NCBI GenBank assembly: GCA_033032865.1
Contig: JAWHQI010000716.1
Span: 186,001-250,000 of the forward strand
DNA length: 64,000 nt
Direction: 5' to 3'
Source: Dactylorhiza incarnata
Lineage: Eukaryota > Streptophyta > Magnoliopsida > Asparagales > Orchidaceae
The position numbers and the translations under genes are program-made. Of this stretch, positions 12,228 to 25,074 are shown piece after piece. The notes beneath the pieces are model-generated. The model saw nothing but the letters and a program-made list of their open reading frames with translations, was not told the origin of the DNA and ran no database searches. Within the stretch, counting starts at the first letter, position 1. Each line of letters opens with the position of its first letter.

Positions 12228-13085
12228 ATGGAAGGAGGATATTCTAGAGGTTTTGGTATTGAGCTCCTTAGGCAGATTAACTTTATAAAGTGGAAGTCGT
12301 GCATGGAGAGCTATCTTCATGGCGAGGACTTATGGGAGGTAGTTGGAGGAGAAGCAAGACAAGCTGTTATTCATATATAGGGGAACGCTGAGCTTGTGAA
12401 GGCTTGGAAGAGAACAAATGCGAAGGCGGAGTTCACTCTCAAGCGAGCTATCATTCCAGAGTTGTTTGACCACATCATTGGGTGTAGGTCAGCTGCTAAA
12501 ATTTGGACAGCCTTGGATGGCTTGTTCAATAAGAAGAATATAGCTCGGCTACAGTTCTTGGAAAATGAGTTGGCAAAAATAACTCAAGGAGACTTGTCCA
12601 TTTCAACGTTCTTCTTGAAAATGAAGAACCTATGCACAGAGATATCGACATTGGACCCAGATGAGCCTATCTCAAAAACGAAGCTGAAAAGGCACATAAT
12701 CCGCGGCTTGCGGAGGGAGTATATGGCCTTTGTTACTTCTGTGCAAGGCTGGGCCAATTAGCCATTGTTGCTGGAGCTGGAGGACTTGCTTGCATCGCAA
12801 GAGAGTTTGGCTAAGCAAATGACGGGGATGTTAGTCTCTGGGAGAGAAGATGGGGTTCTCTTTTCTGGAAAGAAGAAGCGTTGAGACAAAAAGAAGAAGT
12901 CATCTGGTAACGATGGTCCATCTACTTCATATCAGCAAGAGAGGAGTTATGCTCCTAATTCTGAAGGGAAGAAGAAGGAAGGACTAAGATGTTATAAGAG
13001 CAACAAGCTTGGTCACTTTAAAAAAGACTGCAAGGTCAATCTTCAGCCAGGGCATGCTGCAGGAAAGGAGGAGGTTGGTTCCAAT
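12228..13085 (+). pseudogene. gag: A': copia gag, decayed
   Basis: The frame starts at ATG 12228 (MEGGYSRGFGIELL) and shows a UBN2-type gag domain with FLKMKNLC and IRGLRREYMAF, close to element A at 43566 onward. The zinc knuckle near 12990 reads CYKSNKLGHFKKDC; the second Cys is Ser, so zinc binding would be lost. In-frame stops occur near 12378, 12760 and 12884. In the better preserved A, gag and pol share one frame, so this was probably a single gag-pol polyprotein. Confidence 0.88.
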
Positions 13086-16000
13086 GCAGATGACAGATGG
13101 GTGATGGAGCTTTCATGACAGGTACGTTTGTTTGGGCTATGGATTTCATCAACTATCAGGATGATTGGATAATGGACTCGGGTTGTGGTCATCACCTAAC
13201 TAGAGACGAGTCGATGTTCTCTTTTTTGCAGGCATATATAGGTAATGATGTTATCATTACAGTTGCTGATACTATACATGCAGTAGAGAAGGATGGTGTA
13301 GTTTCTTTGAACAATGATAGAGGTACTCTTACGTTGAAGAGTGTCTATCATGTTCCAGGGATGAATAAAAACCTCTTCTCGGTGACCAATGCTATGGATG
13401 CTGGCTATCACGTTCTGTTTGGTCCAACAGAAGTGAAGTTTCTTATAAACGTGTCAGCGGTGGAGGCTAAAGTCACTCATGTTGGTAGAAGGGTGAAAAA
13501 CTTATTTGTGTTATCAACAAGTTCTTATGTTGATAAGAGGAGGACTAATGATAACACTGCTATCTGGCATGAAAGACTCGGACATGTTGGGATGGACAAG
13601 TTGAAAGCTATGGCAGGGAGAGGCCGTGTGAGAGGTCTGCCTAGTTTGTCATCCTTAGGCAAAGGTCATATTTGTGCAGGTTTCCAATATGGTAAGGCTC
13701 AACACCTTCCATTTGACAAATCACAAAGCAGATGTAAAGCACCATTGGAGTGTATTCATGGTGATCTATTTGGACCTGCCGCTACTGTCTGTCTTGGAGG
13801 AAGCAGGTATATGCTGGTTTTGAGTGATGACTTCACTAGATATACTTGGGTATATTTTTTGAAGGAGAAGCCTGAAGCATTCACGAGGTTTGTGGAGTTC
13901 AAGGAGTTAGTGGAGGGTCGGCTCAACCTGCGGATAATGAAGTTTTGAACTGACAATGGAGGGGAGTTTACCTCCAAAGTGTTTTTCAACTTCTGCAGAA
14001 AGCATGACATCTAGAGAGAGTTCTCTTGTGCTCACACTCCACAACAGAATGGAATTGCAGAGCGAAAGATCCGTCATCTGACGGAGACCTGTAAGTGCCG
14101 GCTTTATGCTAAGAATATCCTAAAGTCCTTCTGGGCAGAGGGAATGTCTTGTGCAACTTATGTCATCTATCAGATGCCTCTTAGTCTTATCAACATGAAG
14201 ACTCCTCATGAGTTGATGTTCAAGATAAATCCCATGGTGGAACACCTTAGAGTGTTTGGATGTACCTGCTATGTGCATGTTCCTGATTCCCTCAGAATGA
14301 AGCTAGATGAGAAAGCAAGGAAGCTAGTCTTCGTCGGTTATGATGACCGAAAGAAGGGTTGGAGATGCATGGATCCAGAGACACGTAGAGTTGTGGTCTT
14401 AAGGGATCTGGTATACGATGAGTTGACATCGTACCATGGTAGCTCTTCTATTGAGCTACAAGGAAGCAGGGTAGATGGTGGACCAGGTGAAGCTACTAAG
14501 GAGGTTCTGGTGGAGTTGTATGTTTCTCCAGGTACTCCAGGTGATTGTAGCTCTGGGTCAGGTGCTTCAGGTTCTGGAAGCAGGGGGAGCGATGCTCCAA
14601 CTATGCTTGAAAGGAGAGTTAGTCCAGAACAAGTAGCTGGAGAGGTGGATCAGAGTAAAGCTCTGAGAAGGTCCAAAAGGACCATTATTCCACCAGATCG
14701 GTATACGGGTGGAACTTGGCGAGCTTCGTCTCATGTTTCTTTGCAGGTCCCCTGGTTGAGAGAGAGCCATCTTATTTTGAAAATGCCGTTGGAGTCAAGG
14801 AGTGGGAAGTGGCCATGGATGAAGAGATGGCTGTCCTCAGGAAGAATGAGACTTGGGACTTGGTGCCTAAGGTTGAGGGTGTTACTTCGGTGACTTGCAA
14901 GTGGGTTTTCAAGATGAAGAAGAAGGCTGACGGTAGTATCGAGTGGTACAAGGCTCTCCTTATAGCTCGAGAGTTCTCTCAGAAGTATGGGGAGGATTAT
15001 GAAGAGACTTTCAACCCCGTTGCCGATATGACTTCAGTATGGGTGGTGATCGCGTTGGCAGCTTGCCAAGGGTGGAAGATTTGGCAACTCGATGTGAAGA
15101 ATGCTTTTTTATATGATGAGATTGACAAGGATATCTTCATGGATCAACCACCTGATTATGTTTTTGAAGTCTACCCAAGACATGTGTGCAAGCTCAAGAA
15201 GGCTCTTTATGGCTTGAAGTAGGCGCCTCAGGCGTGGTATGGGAAGATCGTAGAATACCTCTAGTTCTGCGGATATTTTGCTTCTAATTATGATTCGAGC
15301 TTATTCATAAAGAAGATGGGGGAGCTTTAAGTCTTGGTGCTAGTATACGTTGACGATATGATCATCACGGGGAATTCTGAAGTGGAGGTAGCTAGGCTTC
15401 GTGCTGAGCTAGCTATCCGATTTGTGATGAAGGACTTGGGTGAGCTCCACATGGAAGGGGGGAAGAGTAGCTCTACTCCACTGGAGGTTGGTATTCATCT
15501 TTGACGTGATGAGGGGAAGGTTCTTTCTGATCCTTTGGTGTTCCGGGCTTTGGTCGGAAGTCTAATATATTTGACGACCACGAGGCCAAATATTGCTTAT
15601 GCGGTTGGCCGGGTGAGTCAGTATATGGCAGAGACACAGAAACCTCATCTGATGGCGGCGAGGAGCATTTTGATCAAGACCACCTATGATTTGGGTCTCT
15701 TCTATGGGAATGACTCGGGCTTTTCCTTGCATGGATACCTGGATGCTGATTAAGGAGGAGATTCAGATGATCGGAGATCGACTTCTGGATACGTCTCTAT
15801 GACAGGCTCTATAAATATATCATGGTGCAGGAAGAAGTAGGATTCTGTGTCTGCCTCTACCACGGAAGTGAAATACAAAGCTTCGGCTTTGGCAGCTCAT
15901 GAAGCCATCTGGCTTAGCAGGCCTGTGGAGGACATTCATAGGGAGGTGCATGGTCCTACTCTGCTCCGGGGTGACAATGAGAGTGCCTTCAAATTGGTGA

Positions 16001-16215
16001 ACAATCCAGTTTGTCATGCGCGAACCAAGCACATAGAGATTCAACATCATTTCATTCTGGAGAAGGTGTTGGAGGGATATCTTATGGTTGAGCATGTGCA
16101 GAGCAAGGATAATGTCATAGACATATTTATAAAGCCATTGTCAAAGGAACCATTCACACGGTTGAGGAGGTTACTTGGGCTGACTTCCACTTCCCACTTC
16201 AAGGGGGAGTATTAA
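13086..16215 (+). pseudogene. pol: A': copia pol (PR-IN-RT-RNaseH), decayed
   Basis: The protease motif is MDSGCGHH (about 13172). The GAG-pre-integrase and integrase core follow, with HGDLFGP (about 13760), TDNGGEF just after a stop at 13946, and IAERKIRHL (about 14060). RT is recognisable from about 14716, with YVDDMIITGN near 15348, and RNase H ends at 16215. Stops and frameshifts (for example 14013, 15221, 15262, 15328, 15502, 15751, 15838) break the frame. The layout equals that of A, so A and A' are one family of different ages. Confidence 0.9.
16199..16209 (+). promoter_or_regulatory. A': polypurine tract
   Basis: TCAAGGGGGAG directly precedes the 3' LTR start at 16210. The same tract precedes the 3' LTR of A. 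Confidence 0.85.
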
Positions 16216-17431
16216 ATTTTTGAAGTGGAAGTGTCAGGCCGGGCGGTCTATTTTTAGAGACCACAGAGACCACGCGACTTGTGTTGCGGTCTTCCCCTGG
16301 AAACTGTGAGCTTGGTGTGGCGACCTGGCTGATGTGGTCATGCATCTCTGGTGTTGGCGGCCTGTGTTTGGTCTGCATGTTTTGCCCAAGTATCCTTGTT
16401 CTGGTTTAGACTGGGCGGTCTGTACTGGAGGTCACTTCTGCTGTCTCATACTGTGGCCTACATGAGTTTGTTTCTGGCGGTCTGCTCCTGATCGGTCAGA
16501 TGCTTATATGTCTGTTCTTATAAGAGACCGGGCAGTCTGTCGGTTTGTTCTTGGCAAGCTGTCTTGGACAGTTTTGCTTAAGTGTAATAAGGTCTTGATG
16601 AGACCGCGCGGTCTGGTACTTGAGACCGCGTGCTTCAATAAGGAAGGTGACTGTATCCCTTGGGGGCAGTGACGACATCCATTTGTTTGCCAATAAATAG
16701 GGACGCCGGGGTAGCCATTCATACGCAAGAACTGTAAGAACCAAAGTTGGCTTGATTGTGCCGGCCTCTTTCTGAGGTCGTGCAGTTTGAGTTGTCTGAC
16801 CAGGTTGTTCCGTTCGCAGGTTAGCGGCTAGCATTCACCGTCTGCATTCTCCATTCTTTCCAGCTTTGAATAAACCAGTTTGACAGCGGTCTGTCTGTGC
16901 GGACTATGTTTAGGAGTTCTTGGACTGTGCAATGGACTCAGTTGATCAGGCGGCCTTAACTGGTCGGGAGGTCTTGAGTTGCGGTCTTGTAGCAGGAAGA
17001 AGTTCTTCGTCAAGTGTTTACGGGTTCTTCTGTGATCTTGAGACCGTGCGGTCTGGGCGATCAAGAAGTGCAGACAGTTGTTTTCAGCAGTTGAATAAAG
17101 TAGCAAGTTGTGCGGTCTGTGGTTGCGGTCTGACAGCAGCGGCTTTTCCTCTATTCGTGGGGTCTTAGGGATAGTCGTGCGGCTTGCCTGTTCGAGCGGT
17201 CTGGAGGTCTTTTCTCTCGCAGTTCGCTGGTAGCTTGTTTTTGTGTCTTGTGCTTCTCTCCTCTGTGATTCTTATGAATCATGTCTCACCATGTATGTCT
17301 CGCACTGTAAAGAGATAGTTAATACAAGAGAACTATTCTGTCTTCCCATTGTCATTGATTGTCACGCTTGTGGATTGTGTTAAAGTATTCCGCATTTTTA
17401 CTTCACTCCGGACCTCTAAATTTTTTTAACA
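16210..17431 (+). mobile_element. A': 3' LTR (1222 bp)
   Basis: The LTR matches 10921-12141 but begins TATTAAATTT, so the terminal TG is mutated. The TATA box is changed to CAATAAATA (about 16690). It holds a perfect 14-bp palindrome AGACCGCGCGGTCT at 16601-16614. It is followed by the TSD ttttt (17432-17436). Confidence 0.9.
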
Positions 17432-17436
17432 TTTTT

Positions 17437-18872
17437 AAAATCAAAAACTCAGTTTGCAAAAACAAGTGAATTCAGAGAACTTTGTCCCAAACCAAAATTT
17501 AAATGAATACATGACAAAGATAACTCCACCAAGTACTACCCACCCTCCTGATAAGTCTTAATGAGCATTGTGAGGTTGAGCACCTTGGAGAGAATTGTAA
17601 AGTGTCTTGCGCAAACTATTTTTATACACTACTTCTTCTTGTACATCGAATCACAAATAAATAAAAGAAAAGACAAAATATATGTGATCGCCCAAGCACT
17701 ACTTTGCACACTGATAAGTCTTAATGAGCATTATGTGTGTAGAGCACCTTGGGAGTTGTACTACTTCTATGTGCATTGAAATAAAAAATAGCTATATGGG
17801 TGGAAGTAATTCTAAAAATGCATTTCAATAATGTTGTGTTTATTCCATTATACATGTCATGTGTTTTGATTAAATCATTTGTATACTCTTATCAAAAACA
17901 CTACTTATTCACATCATTATCTCTTATAAACCTTATACTAATGAGTATTGGACTTTGAAGCATATTTATGTCTTTTCTACAATTTTTAGTAAATGCACTA
18001 GATAACTTTGCATGATCTCTACAATGTATAAGTATAATTGAATTGCGAATGTAGAACATTGTAGTTTTCGATCATGCTTGATAAAGTAAAATCAAGCTTG
18101 AATTATTTTTGGCTACCAAAACATATCATAGATTTCAAACTCAAAACATCTTCTTTCAAAAACTAACACTCTTTTTTATTTTCAATGCTTGCAATTTAAA
18201 AAAAAAAAGATATTTATTTTATGACTATTTATTATATTTGAATTTATCTTCCGCTACGCTTTGAAAACACACTCTTGCTTACTTTCTAAACAAGTGCTAT
18301 TATATTAACAAATGATATTGTGCTCTTTGCCTTTCATTGCTAAAACATCTATTTTCTACTAAAAACAAAACTCTTCCTCATTTACTATGCTTCAAACTTC
18401 TATAAAGATGTTTATTTATCTTGAATCATGCTTTCCACTATCCTTACTACTTGTACACTCGATCATGAGTATTTTCTTACCCAACAAGTGGTATTGGTCA
18501 CTTATCTAATGATACTTCATTCTTACTCCACACTTCCTACAAAAGGGGTAGAATAACTATGTAATTCTTACTCCATCCTTTACTCACTCACCATGTAGTA
18601 TCACTAAGTCATAAATCCTTGTCGTGCTCTTACACTTCTCTCCACCCACTTTTGATAATAACAAAATGGGGAGAATAGCTTTGAAAGAAATTCACACTTA
18701 AGGGGAGTAAAATACATATGATACTTTGATGTAGGGGGAGCACTCATATGTGGGGAGCATTTATATAGAGGGAGTATATTCATATTATCACGCCTATCCT
18801 TTACTAAAATACAAGTCTTATATTTGAATGATTTCTATCTAAGAGGATTTATTATTATCAAAAGGGGAAGTT
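17437..18872 (+). mobile_element. D: 3' region right of A', ending in PPT
   Basis: Non-coding AT-rich DNA continues D after A'. It holds an imperfect direct repeat (CTGATAAGTCTTAATGAGCA at about 17550 and 17710). It ends in the purine tract TATCAAAAGGGGAAGTT just before the 3' LTR. Several GGGGGAG-like tracts occur at 18660-18780, reminiscent of the multiple PPTs of Sireviruses. No third ORF is readable. Confidence 0.65.
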
Positions 18873-20202
18873 TGTTGGAACATTCTTTTCACATCTCTTG
18901 GTTTGATAATAACGAATCTCATTGTATTTGATCATACTTGCCATGTGTTTATAGTGTGCAGGAACTTCTACTTTCAAGCCTCTTTAAGTTCAAAAAGGAA
19001 GGACGACGTTTTCCTATCAGTTCAGTACTTTGCTACTAACGCGACGCGCTACCGCTACCACTGGCGGTAACTTCTGCAGATTTAGAAATATCGTCAAGTT
19101 GGAAGCATTCATCGAAAAAGGAAATATCGTCGAGACTAAATTTAACAACTTTTACCGCGACGCGTTAAGGCTAACACCCGACGGTAACTTATGGAAGTCC
19201 CGTGATCATGATGCTGATTGAGGAGAAGAAACAGAAGGAGATTCGAAGGCTAGGAAAGAGATAAATCTAACGCAGAGCGCTATCCTTACCACGGCGCGGT
19301 AGTAGGGGATGCCAAATTTGGATCCAGAATGTTGCCAAAAATGACTCAATTCGTGTGCCAGCTTGTTGCCTAAAGAGGCTACCGCCCGGCGGTAGCACTG
19401 TCACTAGCGCTAGGATCTGAGTCTATTTAAAGATATGTCCGCCTCCATTTTGATTTGCTGATTTGAAGAGATATCAAAACCAAAACTCCTATATTCGTCA
19501 GAGACTCCTCTTTGCCGCAAGAGAACTCCGTCAACTTTTGTAAGTGCTAAAACTTGAAGAAAGATCAATCGCGCCGACTTCATCTTCAAGTTCATCATTT
19601 GAGGGAGTTTCTTTGATGTTTTAGTTTTTATTATTTGTAACTCCGTTTATCGTCAATAGAGAATTAACCGCATGGTTGGCGACTAGGGCCTTGCGAGGAC
19701 TAGGGAAAATTTGCCGCGTGGGTGTGGCGACTAGGTCTAGGGTCAGATCTAGGGTGCGGCTCGATTCTTCATCTGGGGAGACATAGGCTAGAGCCAACCG
19801 GTCCTTGGGAGAAGGGTCAATATAGAAAACCAAAAAGGGTTTTTATACATTCGCCTCAATCCCAAGCGTTATTGGGATAAGTTTTTGTAATCATTTCTAA
19901 AAGCAATAATACTATCTATTTTTCTCTAATATTATCTTGCTATCTTTGATCGTTGAAATCTAAACAAAAAGGCATTCTTTGTCACTAACGCCGAGCGGTA
20001 ACGCTTCCGCTGGTGGTAGCAACTGAGTTCACATCTCTCATGCCCAGTATAACCCAGTTTCATAAAATGCCTACTGTAGTGCCTTAACTGAAATATTTTC
20101 ATAAATACAGTCAACATGTTTGAATAAACTAAATTAAGTTTAAAAGTTTTAAACACCTTATTCACCCCCTCCCCCTCTCTAAGGGCGCCTATAGATCTAA
20201 CA
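18873..20202 (+). mobile_element. D: 3' LTR (1330 bp)
   Basis: The LTR runs from TGTTGGAACATTC to GATCTAACA. It contains repeated palindromes based on TACCGC/GCGGTA; the best is GCTACCGCCCGGCGGTAGC at 19378-19396, with 9-bp arms. A weak TATA-like TATTTAAAG lies near 19424. It abuts the broken RNase H of element L at 20203. Confidence 0.85.
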
Positions 20203-21965
20203 AGGATATCTGAGCTCCGCCTTTCTCAGCACCCTGCTAACGTAGTAGATTGGGAGTTGCCTTTTCCCCTCCTTCCATACCAGAACCGAACTCACCTCCT
20301 CGTCCCTCACCCCTAGGTATAGGGACAGATCCTCTCCCTACCTCAGTCCCTGGAGCAACGGGGCCTGAGTTAGTTGTTCCTTCAGTGCTTGGAATTCCCC
20401 CTCGCACTCGGGGGTCCACTCGAACTTTTTGCTCCCTCGCAGCACCTTGAAAAATGGTGAGCACTTATCCACCGCCCTTGAGAGAAACCTGCTTAACCCG
20501 ACCAATTTCCCTGTGAGGTGCTAAACCTCCTTTGCGTTCTTCGATGATCCCAGTTCCCAGATTGCTTTTACCTTGTAGGGGTTAGGTTCTACCCCGACCG
20601 GGGTGAGTAAATGGCCCATGAACTTTCCCCTGTTGGTCTCAAAAACACATTTCTGGGGGTTGAGCCTCATCTTGAATTTCCTCAAGGCACCGAAGGTTTC
20701 CTCTAGGGCTTGGAGGTGGGACTTGAGGTCCCGACTCTTGACCATGAGGTCATCCATGTAGACCACCGAGTTCCTCCCCTTCTGCTAACGGAAGACCCTG
20801 TTTATCATCCGCTGGTATGTTGCTCCTGCATTTTTCAGCCCAAATGGCATCATCTTGTAGCAATAACACCCATCACCAGTGATGAAGGAAACATCCTTGA
20901 TGTCAGGAGGGTGCATGCGAATCTGGTGGTAACCTAAAAAGCATCTAGAAAACTCATTAGAGAAAAAATGACAGCTGAGTCAGTCAGCGCGCGGATTCGA
21001 GGCAAGGGATAACACTCCTTAGGGCATGATTTATTCAATAATGAAAAGTCTACATACATCCTCCATCGCCCGTTTCCCTTTTCCACCATTACCACATTGG
21101 AGACCCAGCCTGGATACTGGATATCTGATACAAACCCGACTTTAAGAAGCTTGTCCACCTAATCCCGGATGGGCTTCACCAGCTTGTTGGCGATGTATCT
21201 ATTCTTTTTCCGGATGGGGCGAGTACCAGGGTCAAGTTTGAGATGGTGGCAAGCCACATCCACATCAATCCCATGTATCTCTGCCGCGCTCCAGGAGAAG
21301 ATGCCCATGTTCTCTTGGACACAGGCTAGGATCCTTCCCTGGTCCTCAAGGCTAAGCTCCCCACTAATCTTCACCTTATCTATCACCCCTACCCGGGAAA
21401 TGACCTCCAGCTTCACCACCTCTTCTACAGCCTCCAACCGAGACTGCTTACCCTAATCACCTTTCTTCTTCATCCATCATCCCCTCCTCCCGAGCTTCCC
21501 GCAACTCGTTTTCCACTTCTCCCTGGGCTCGAACCTTTTCTCCCTTTTCCTCCTCTATATCCTCCGCTTTGGGCTCTTCCATGATTCCTTCCAGCACCTC
21601 ATGCTTCTCCATCTCCTTGCCCATCTCTTCCGCCTATGCCTGCCAGTGATGTTGTTGACCGCGGTAATGTAGCATTATCCTGCCACCTTTGGATCTCCCC
21701 TCACCCGAATCTGGACTCCTCCCACATTGTACTTGAGGCATTAATGGAATGAGGAGAGGATACATCAGAATGCACTGATGAGGGGCCATCCGAAGATGAC
21801 ATTGTAGCTGCTGGGAGCTTCATTGATGATGAACTGGAAGCTTTGAGAATGTGCCCCCAAAGTCACATGGAGCCCCACTTCTCCTTCCACCTCATTCCTC
21901 TCTCCTGAGAACCCAAACAGGGGTCCGCCCGAGGCCAACACACTCCTCGTCTCCACCTTCATCTC
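20203..21965 (-). pseudogene. pol: L: Tat-type gypsy pol (PR-RT-RNaseH), truncated
   Basis: On the minus strand the pieces come in gypsy order: a protease-like stretch (21962-21765, ending YNVIFGWPLI), then RT (21437-20521) with VVMVEKGNGRWRMYVDF and YMDD encoded at 20760-20749, then the start of RNase H (about 20450-20230, FEWTPECEGEF and IYYVSRVL). The frame stops in several places and is cut at 20203 by the D LTR end. Integrase is not in the window. The best explanation is that D inserted into L, with the rest of L beyond the left edge or lost. Confidence 0.82.
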
Positions 21966-22117
21966 GTCAAATGCCTTCTTGAAAATGACGTTGACCGAGA
22001 TTCCGTTGTCTCGAGGATCTGGGAGATGGTGAAGTTCTCGATGGCCACATGGATCACCAACACATCATAGAACGAATCCTTGTGGTCCGGCATATCCTTC
22101 CGAGAGAAGGTAATCTT

Positions 22118-23637
22118 CTACTCCAGGGGTGGGGTTTGAGAAATTGAAGCCATACTCCGATGATACATAGTGTGGAGGCTCGCCTTTCGGGGTGCCTCAA
22201 CGCCCACTCCCCCATGGATCACTTTGATACCTCCCCGAATTCTCATGTTGTCTCTGTCCACGCATCTGTCATCCTCTCTCGCCGCTCCAGTCACCTCTTC
22301 TATCCTCACCGGCTGCTGTTGTTCTCCTAGGCCTCTCGCCCTCCCAAATTCCAAGAACCCAAGACAGGTGGATGTTTCGTGATCCTCCTCTTGATGAAAG
22401 TCACAGTACGACAACGTCACCTCCCCTCTCTCGGCCTCCGTGGCTCTGTTTCTTCTCCTAGATCCTACCCCTATAACTCCTCCTGCGCTTCTAACTCTTC
22501 CTGCCCGATTGCCATGGCTTGTTGAGACGGAGGAGGGAGTGGCCTCGGGCCCTGCTTCCACCCTGGGTGGTTGAGTCTTCCTTGACCTCCTTGGAAGTTG
22601 GCCCCTCCTTGGACAAACCCTCTTCTTGGGCCCTGCATGCCCTCTCCATGCTGCCTCCACCCCAGCTTTGGAGCCCTCAACTCGTCTTTCCTCCTTACTT
22701 CCTGCTGTGTTTCCTCCGATTCACTCAGTTTTTCCAACTTCCTCGTGAACTCTGGATTGGCCGCCTCTCCTTCGATCTCCTACTCCGCCCTTTCCATCAG
22801 ATCTTGAAAGGACATGGGGCCTTCCGCTTCAGATTCATCATAAAGAATCCCTAACGCAGCCCCACCGTGAAAGCAAGCTGGAGGGTGAACCCGGGTACCT
22901 CCTGGATGAGAAGGACCTCATCTTGAAATCTGTCCAAGGAGTGGGCCAGTGACTCCCCTGGCTCTTGCTTGATCTTGAAGAGATACTCAACACTCTTCTT
23001 CCTCTTCTTTGATGTCGAGAAGCGCAGCTGGAAACTTCGACGCAAATCCTCGAACCCATAGATCGACCCCACGGGGAGTTGGTGAAACCAGTATCGTGCC
23101 TTCTCCTTCAAGCTTACGGCGAAGAGTCGACACTTGAATGCATCTAACATAGGCTGGATGGAGACTGTGTCCTTAAACCATTGCAGGTGTTGGAGTGGGT
23201 CATCTTTGCCTGTGTAATAGATCATCTCTGGCTCCCTGAACCCTTCTGAGACTGTTGCGGAAATGACCAGCTGGCAGACCGGGATTCCTCTGCTCTCCGC
23301 TCTCGCATGCTCCACTTTCCCCACGCGCTCGCTGACCGGGCCTGCGCTCGTCAGATTGGGGAAAAGATCTCGCCCGACGAGGTCTCGCCCCAGCACCTCG
23401 TTAGCCTTCTCCTTATCAGACCTCTTCCCCAAAGCATTCTCGCCCACCCCCAGCGGCGGGGCGACCTTGGCCGCAGGGTTCGAGAATTCTCCTCGCGCCA
23501 CAACGAAGGTGAGGTTGATTGTCTCTATTAGTTTCCTTTTGAAGTCTGCCAGCATCCCAACCGTTGCTGGTGTACAACCCGTATTCGTCGAGTGGGTCCC
23601 TCAAGCCAACTGGCGAGACCTGGGTCAGCCGGATCAT
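22118..23637 (-). pseudogene. gag: L: Tat-type gypsy gag, decayed
   Basis: The central gag domain reads at 23555-22851: IYYTGKDDPLQHLQWFKDTV, then ARYWFHQLP, QLRFSTSKKRKKSVEYLF and ESLAHSLDRF. This is the pattern of plant Tat-lineage gag. Further on, CDFHQEEDHETSTC (22406-22365) is the CX2H-type knuckle variant common in this lineage. Frames change at about 22850 and 22740, so it is a pseudogene. The start is uncertain; another frame with DPLDEYGLYTSN extends upstream to 23637. Confidence 0.8.
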
Positions 23638-23639
23638 TC

Positions 23640-23827
23640 GCCACAGGCTAAGGAAGGTGGAGAGATCCCCAGATTAGTGAGGGTACGCTGCAGGCGAGAA
23701 GAAGATCGGCGAGTTGTGCCCTCACGGACCACTCGCTTAGTAGCATGGGCACTCGCCCAGCTGAGCGGGAGATCGGCGAGTGGTGCCCTCAAGGACCACT
23801 CGCCCTAAAGGCTTTGAGGGGGAAATG
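23640..23827 (+). repeat. Palindromic repeats upstream of a plus-strand LTR
   Basis: Two copies of a block around GATCGGCGAGTTGTGCCCTC and GATCGGCGAGTGGTGCCCTC (about 23704 and 23771) each fold on themselves: GGCGAGTGGT pairs with ACCACTCGCC. A purine tract, CTTTGAGGGGGAAA, follows and precedes a possible LTR start at 23828. Confidence 0.55.
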
Positions 23828-24252
23828 ACCATAATGCCCCTTGTGGGCTGCAAATAGCCCTTTGGAACAACGGAGTTAGGCTATTAGCAGACCAATTTGG
23901 GGTGCGGTTAGTAAAACTAAAAGGCAGATTCGTGTTATCTGCAGACCAGCCTAGGAAAAACTATAAATAGACCCTTAAGGGCACCTTGGAGGAGATCCGA
24001 TTTTAGAGAATCCTCTCCTCCAGGCTAGTTTTTGGTCGGCTGCTAGTGCCCTCCAAGGTGCCCGGTTGAGCTCTGGTTTGGGAGGGGAAGCTCTCTAAGA
24101 TCTTCCGGGTGTGTGGCGGGACCTCCTCGCTTCAGCCTTGGGTCTTTTCTTATTCTCACATCCCCCGTCTAGAGAGTCTAGTGAGGGAGAAGTAAGCATC
24201 GACTGCACCCCCAGTGGGTTCGAACTCAAGAGGCCTGTTGCAGGTTTCAACA
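23828..24252 (+). mobile_element. Plus-strand gypsy-type LTR facing L's LTR
   Basis: The possible LTR runs from TGACCATAATGCCCC to GGTTTCAACA, with a TATA box near 23951 (CTATAAATAGACCC). Its R/U5 part matches, in inverted orientation, the minus-strand LTR at 24372-24740. It may be a partial or solo LTR inserted in the leader of L. Confidence 0.5.
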
Positions 24253-24371
24253 GCTGGTGAGTCATTTGGTGGCGAGCCGCCATAGCCGACACCTTGCTTA
24301 TCCTCTACAACTATGTTACTTCCCTGGGACTTTCCTGTACAAGCCACATTCCACGCTCACCGCACCATAAA

Positions 24372-24800
24372 TGTTGGAACCGAGAATCGGCCCAACGAGG
24401 AGTTTGGACCCAAAGAGGGGCAACTAGTACTTACTTTGCCCGTGGAAGAACTTGACCAAAATCTCAAAGCCCTACCCTTGGCTGCACCGCGGAGGTCCCA
24501 CCACACACCCAGAAGATCTTAGAGCGCTTCCCCTCCCAAGCCAAAGCTGAAGCTGAGCACCTTGGAGAGCCTTAGAAGCTACTAGAATTGTCCAGAGGAG
24601 GAAGAAGCTCCAAAATTTGAATCTTCTCCAAAGGTGCCCTTCAGGGTCTATATATAGTTTTATCAACTAGGTCTGCCAATAACGTAGTTCCGCCTTTCAG
24701 TTTTGTTAAGCGCACCCTAAAGTGGTCTCCTAACAGCCAAACTCCAATGTTTGAGATGACTATAGGCAGACATACCTGAATAATATGAATAATATATTGC
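24372..24800 (-). mobile_element. L: probable 5' LTR, minus strand
   Basis: On the minus strand it contains CTATATATAGACCCTGAAGG (TATA near 24655) and ends GGTTCCAACA at 24372. It stands upstream of the minus-strand gag, which suits a 5' LTR of L. It shares clear similarity with the plus-strand LTR at 23828-24252. The left limit of the LTR start is not sharp (estimated near 24800). The bases after its end (TTTATGGTGCGGTGAGCG on minus) would hold the PBS, but I cannot assign the tRNA. Confidence 0.5.
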
Positions 24801-24875
24801 ACCAAAATCCCGGGGGCTGACGAAGCCGGCTCTAGCCTCCTCCCTTGCGACCTACCTAGGCGAGCACGAGCCTAC

Positions 24876-25022
24876 TCCTGATCCGCTCGTCGCAAGGTGA
24901 CGTGCCCCCGCTTGCCTCGCCCTCATGATCCGCTCGCCGCAAGGCGGCGAGCCCCCTCTTGCCTTGCCCTCGCGATCCGCTCATCGCAAGGCGGCGAGCC
25001 CCCACTTGCCTCGCCCGCATGC
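24876..25022 (+). repeat. Three GC-rich palindromic tandem repeats of about 50 bp
   Basis: Units start GATCCGCTC at about 24880, 24928 and 24976. The middle one holds a perfect inverted repeat GCTCGCCGC-AAG-GCGGCGAGC (24932-24952). The outer copies are decayed. They stand out as GC-rich DNA between L and F. Confidence 0.75.
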
Positions 25023-25074
25023 TTTGCCTATATCCGAGTCTCAATTTACCTCCTCGGCAAACACAGGGTTGTAA

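Noticed and set aside
23263..23808. 181-codon plus-strand frame over the L gag
   Set aside because: The minus-strand frame encodes recognisable gag; the plus frame is its shadow.
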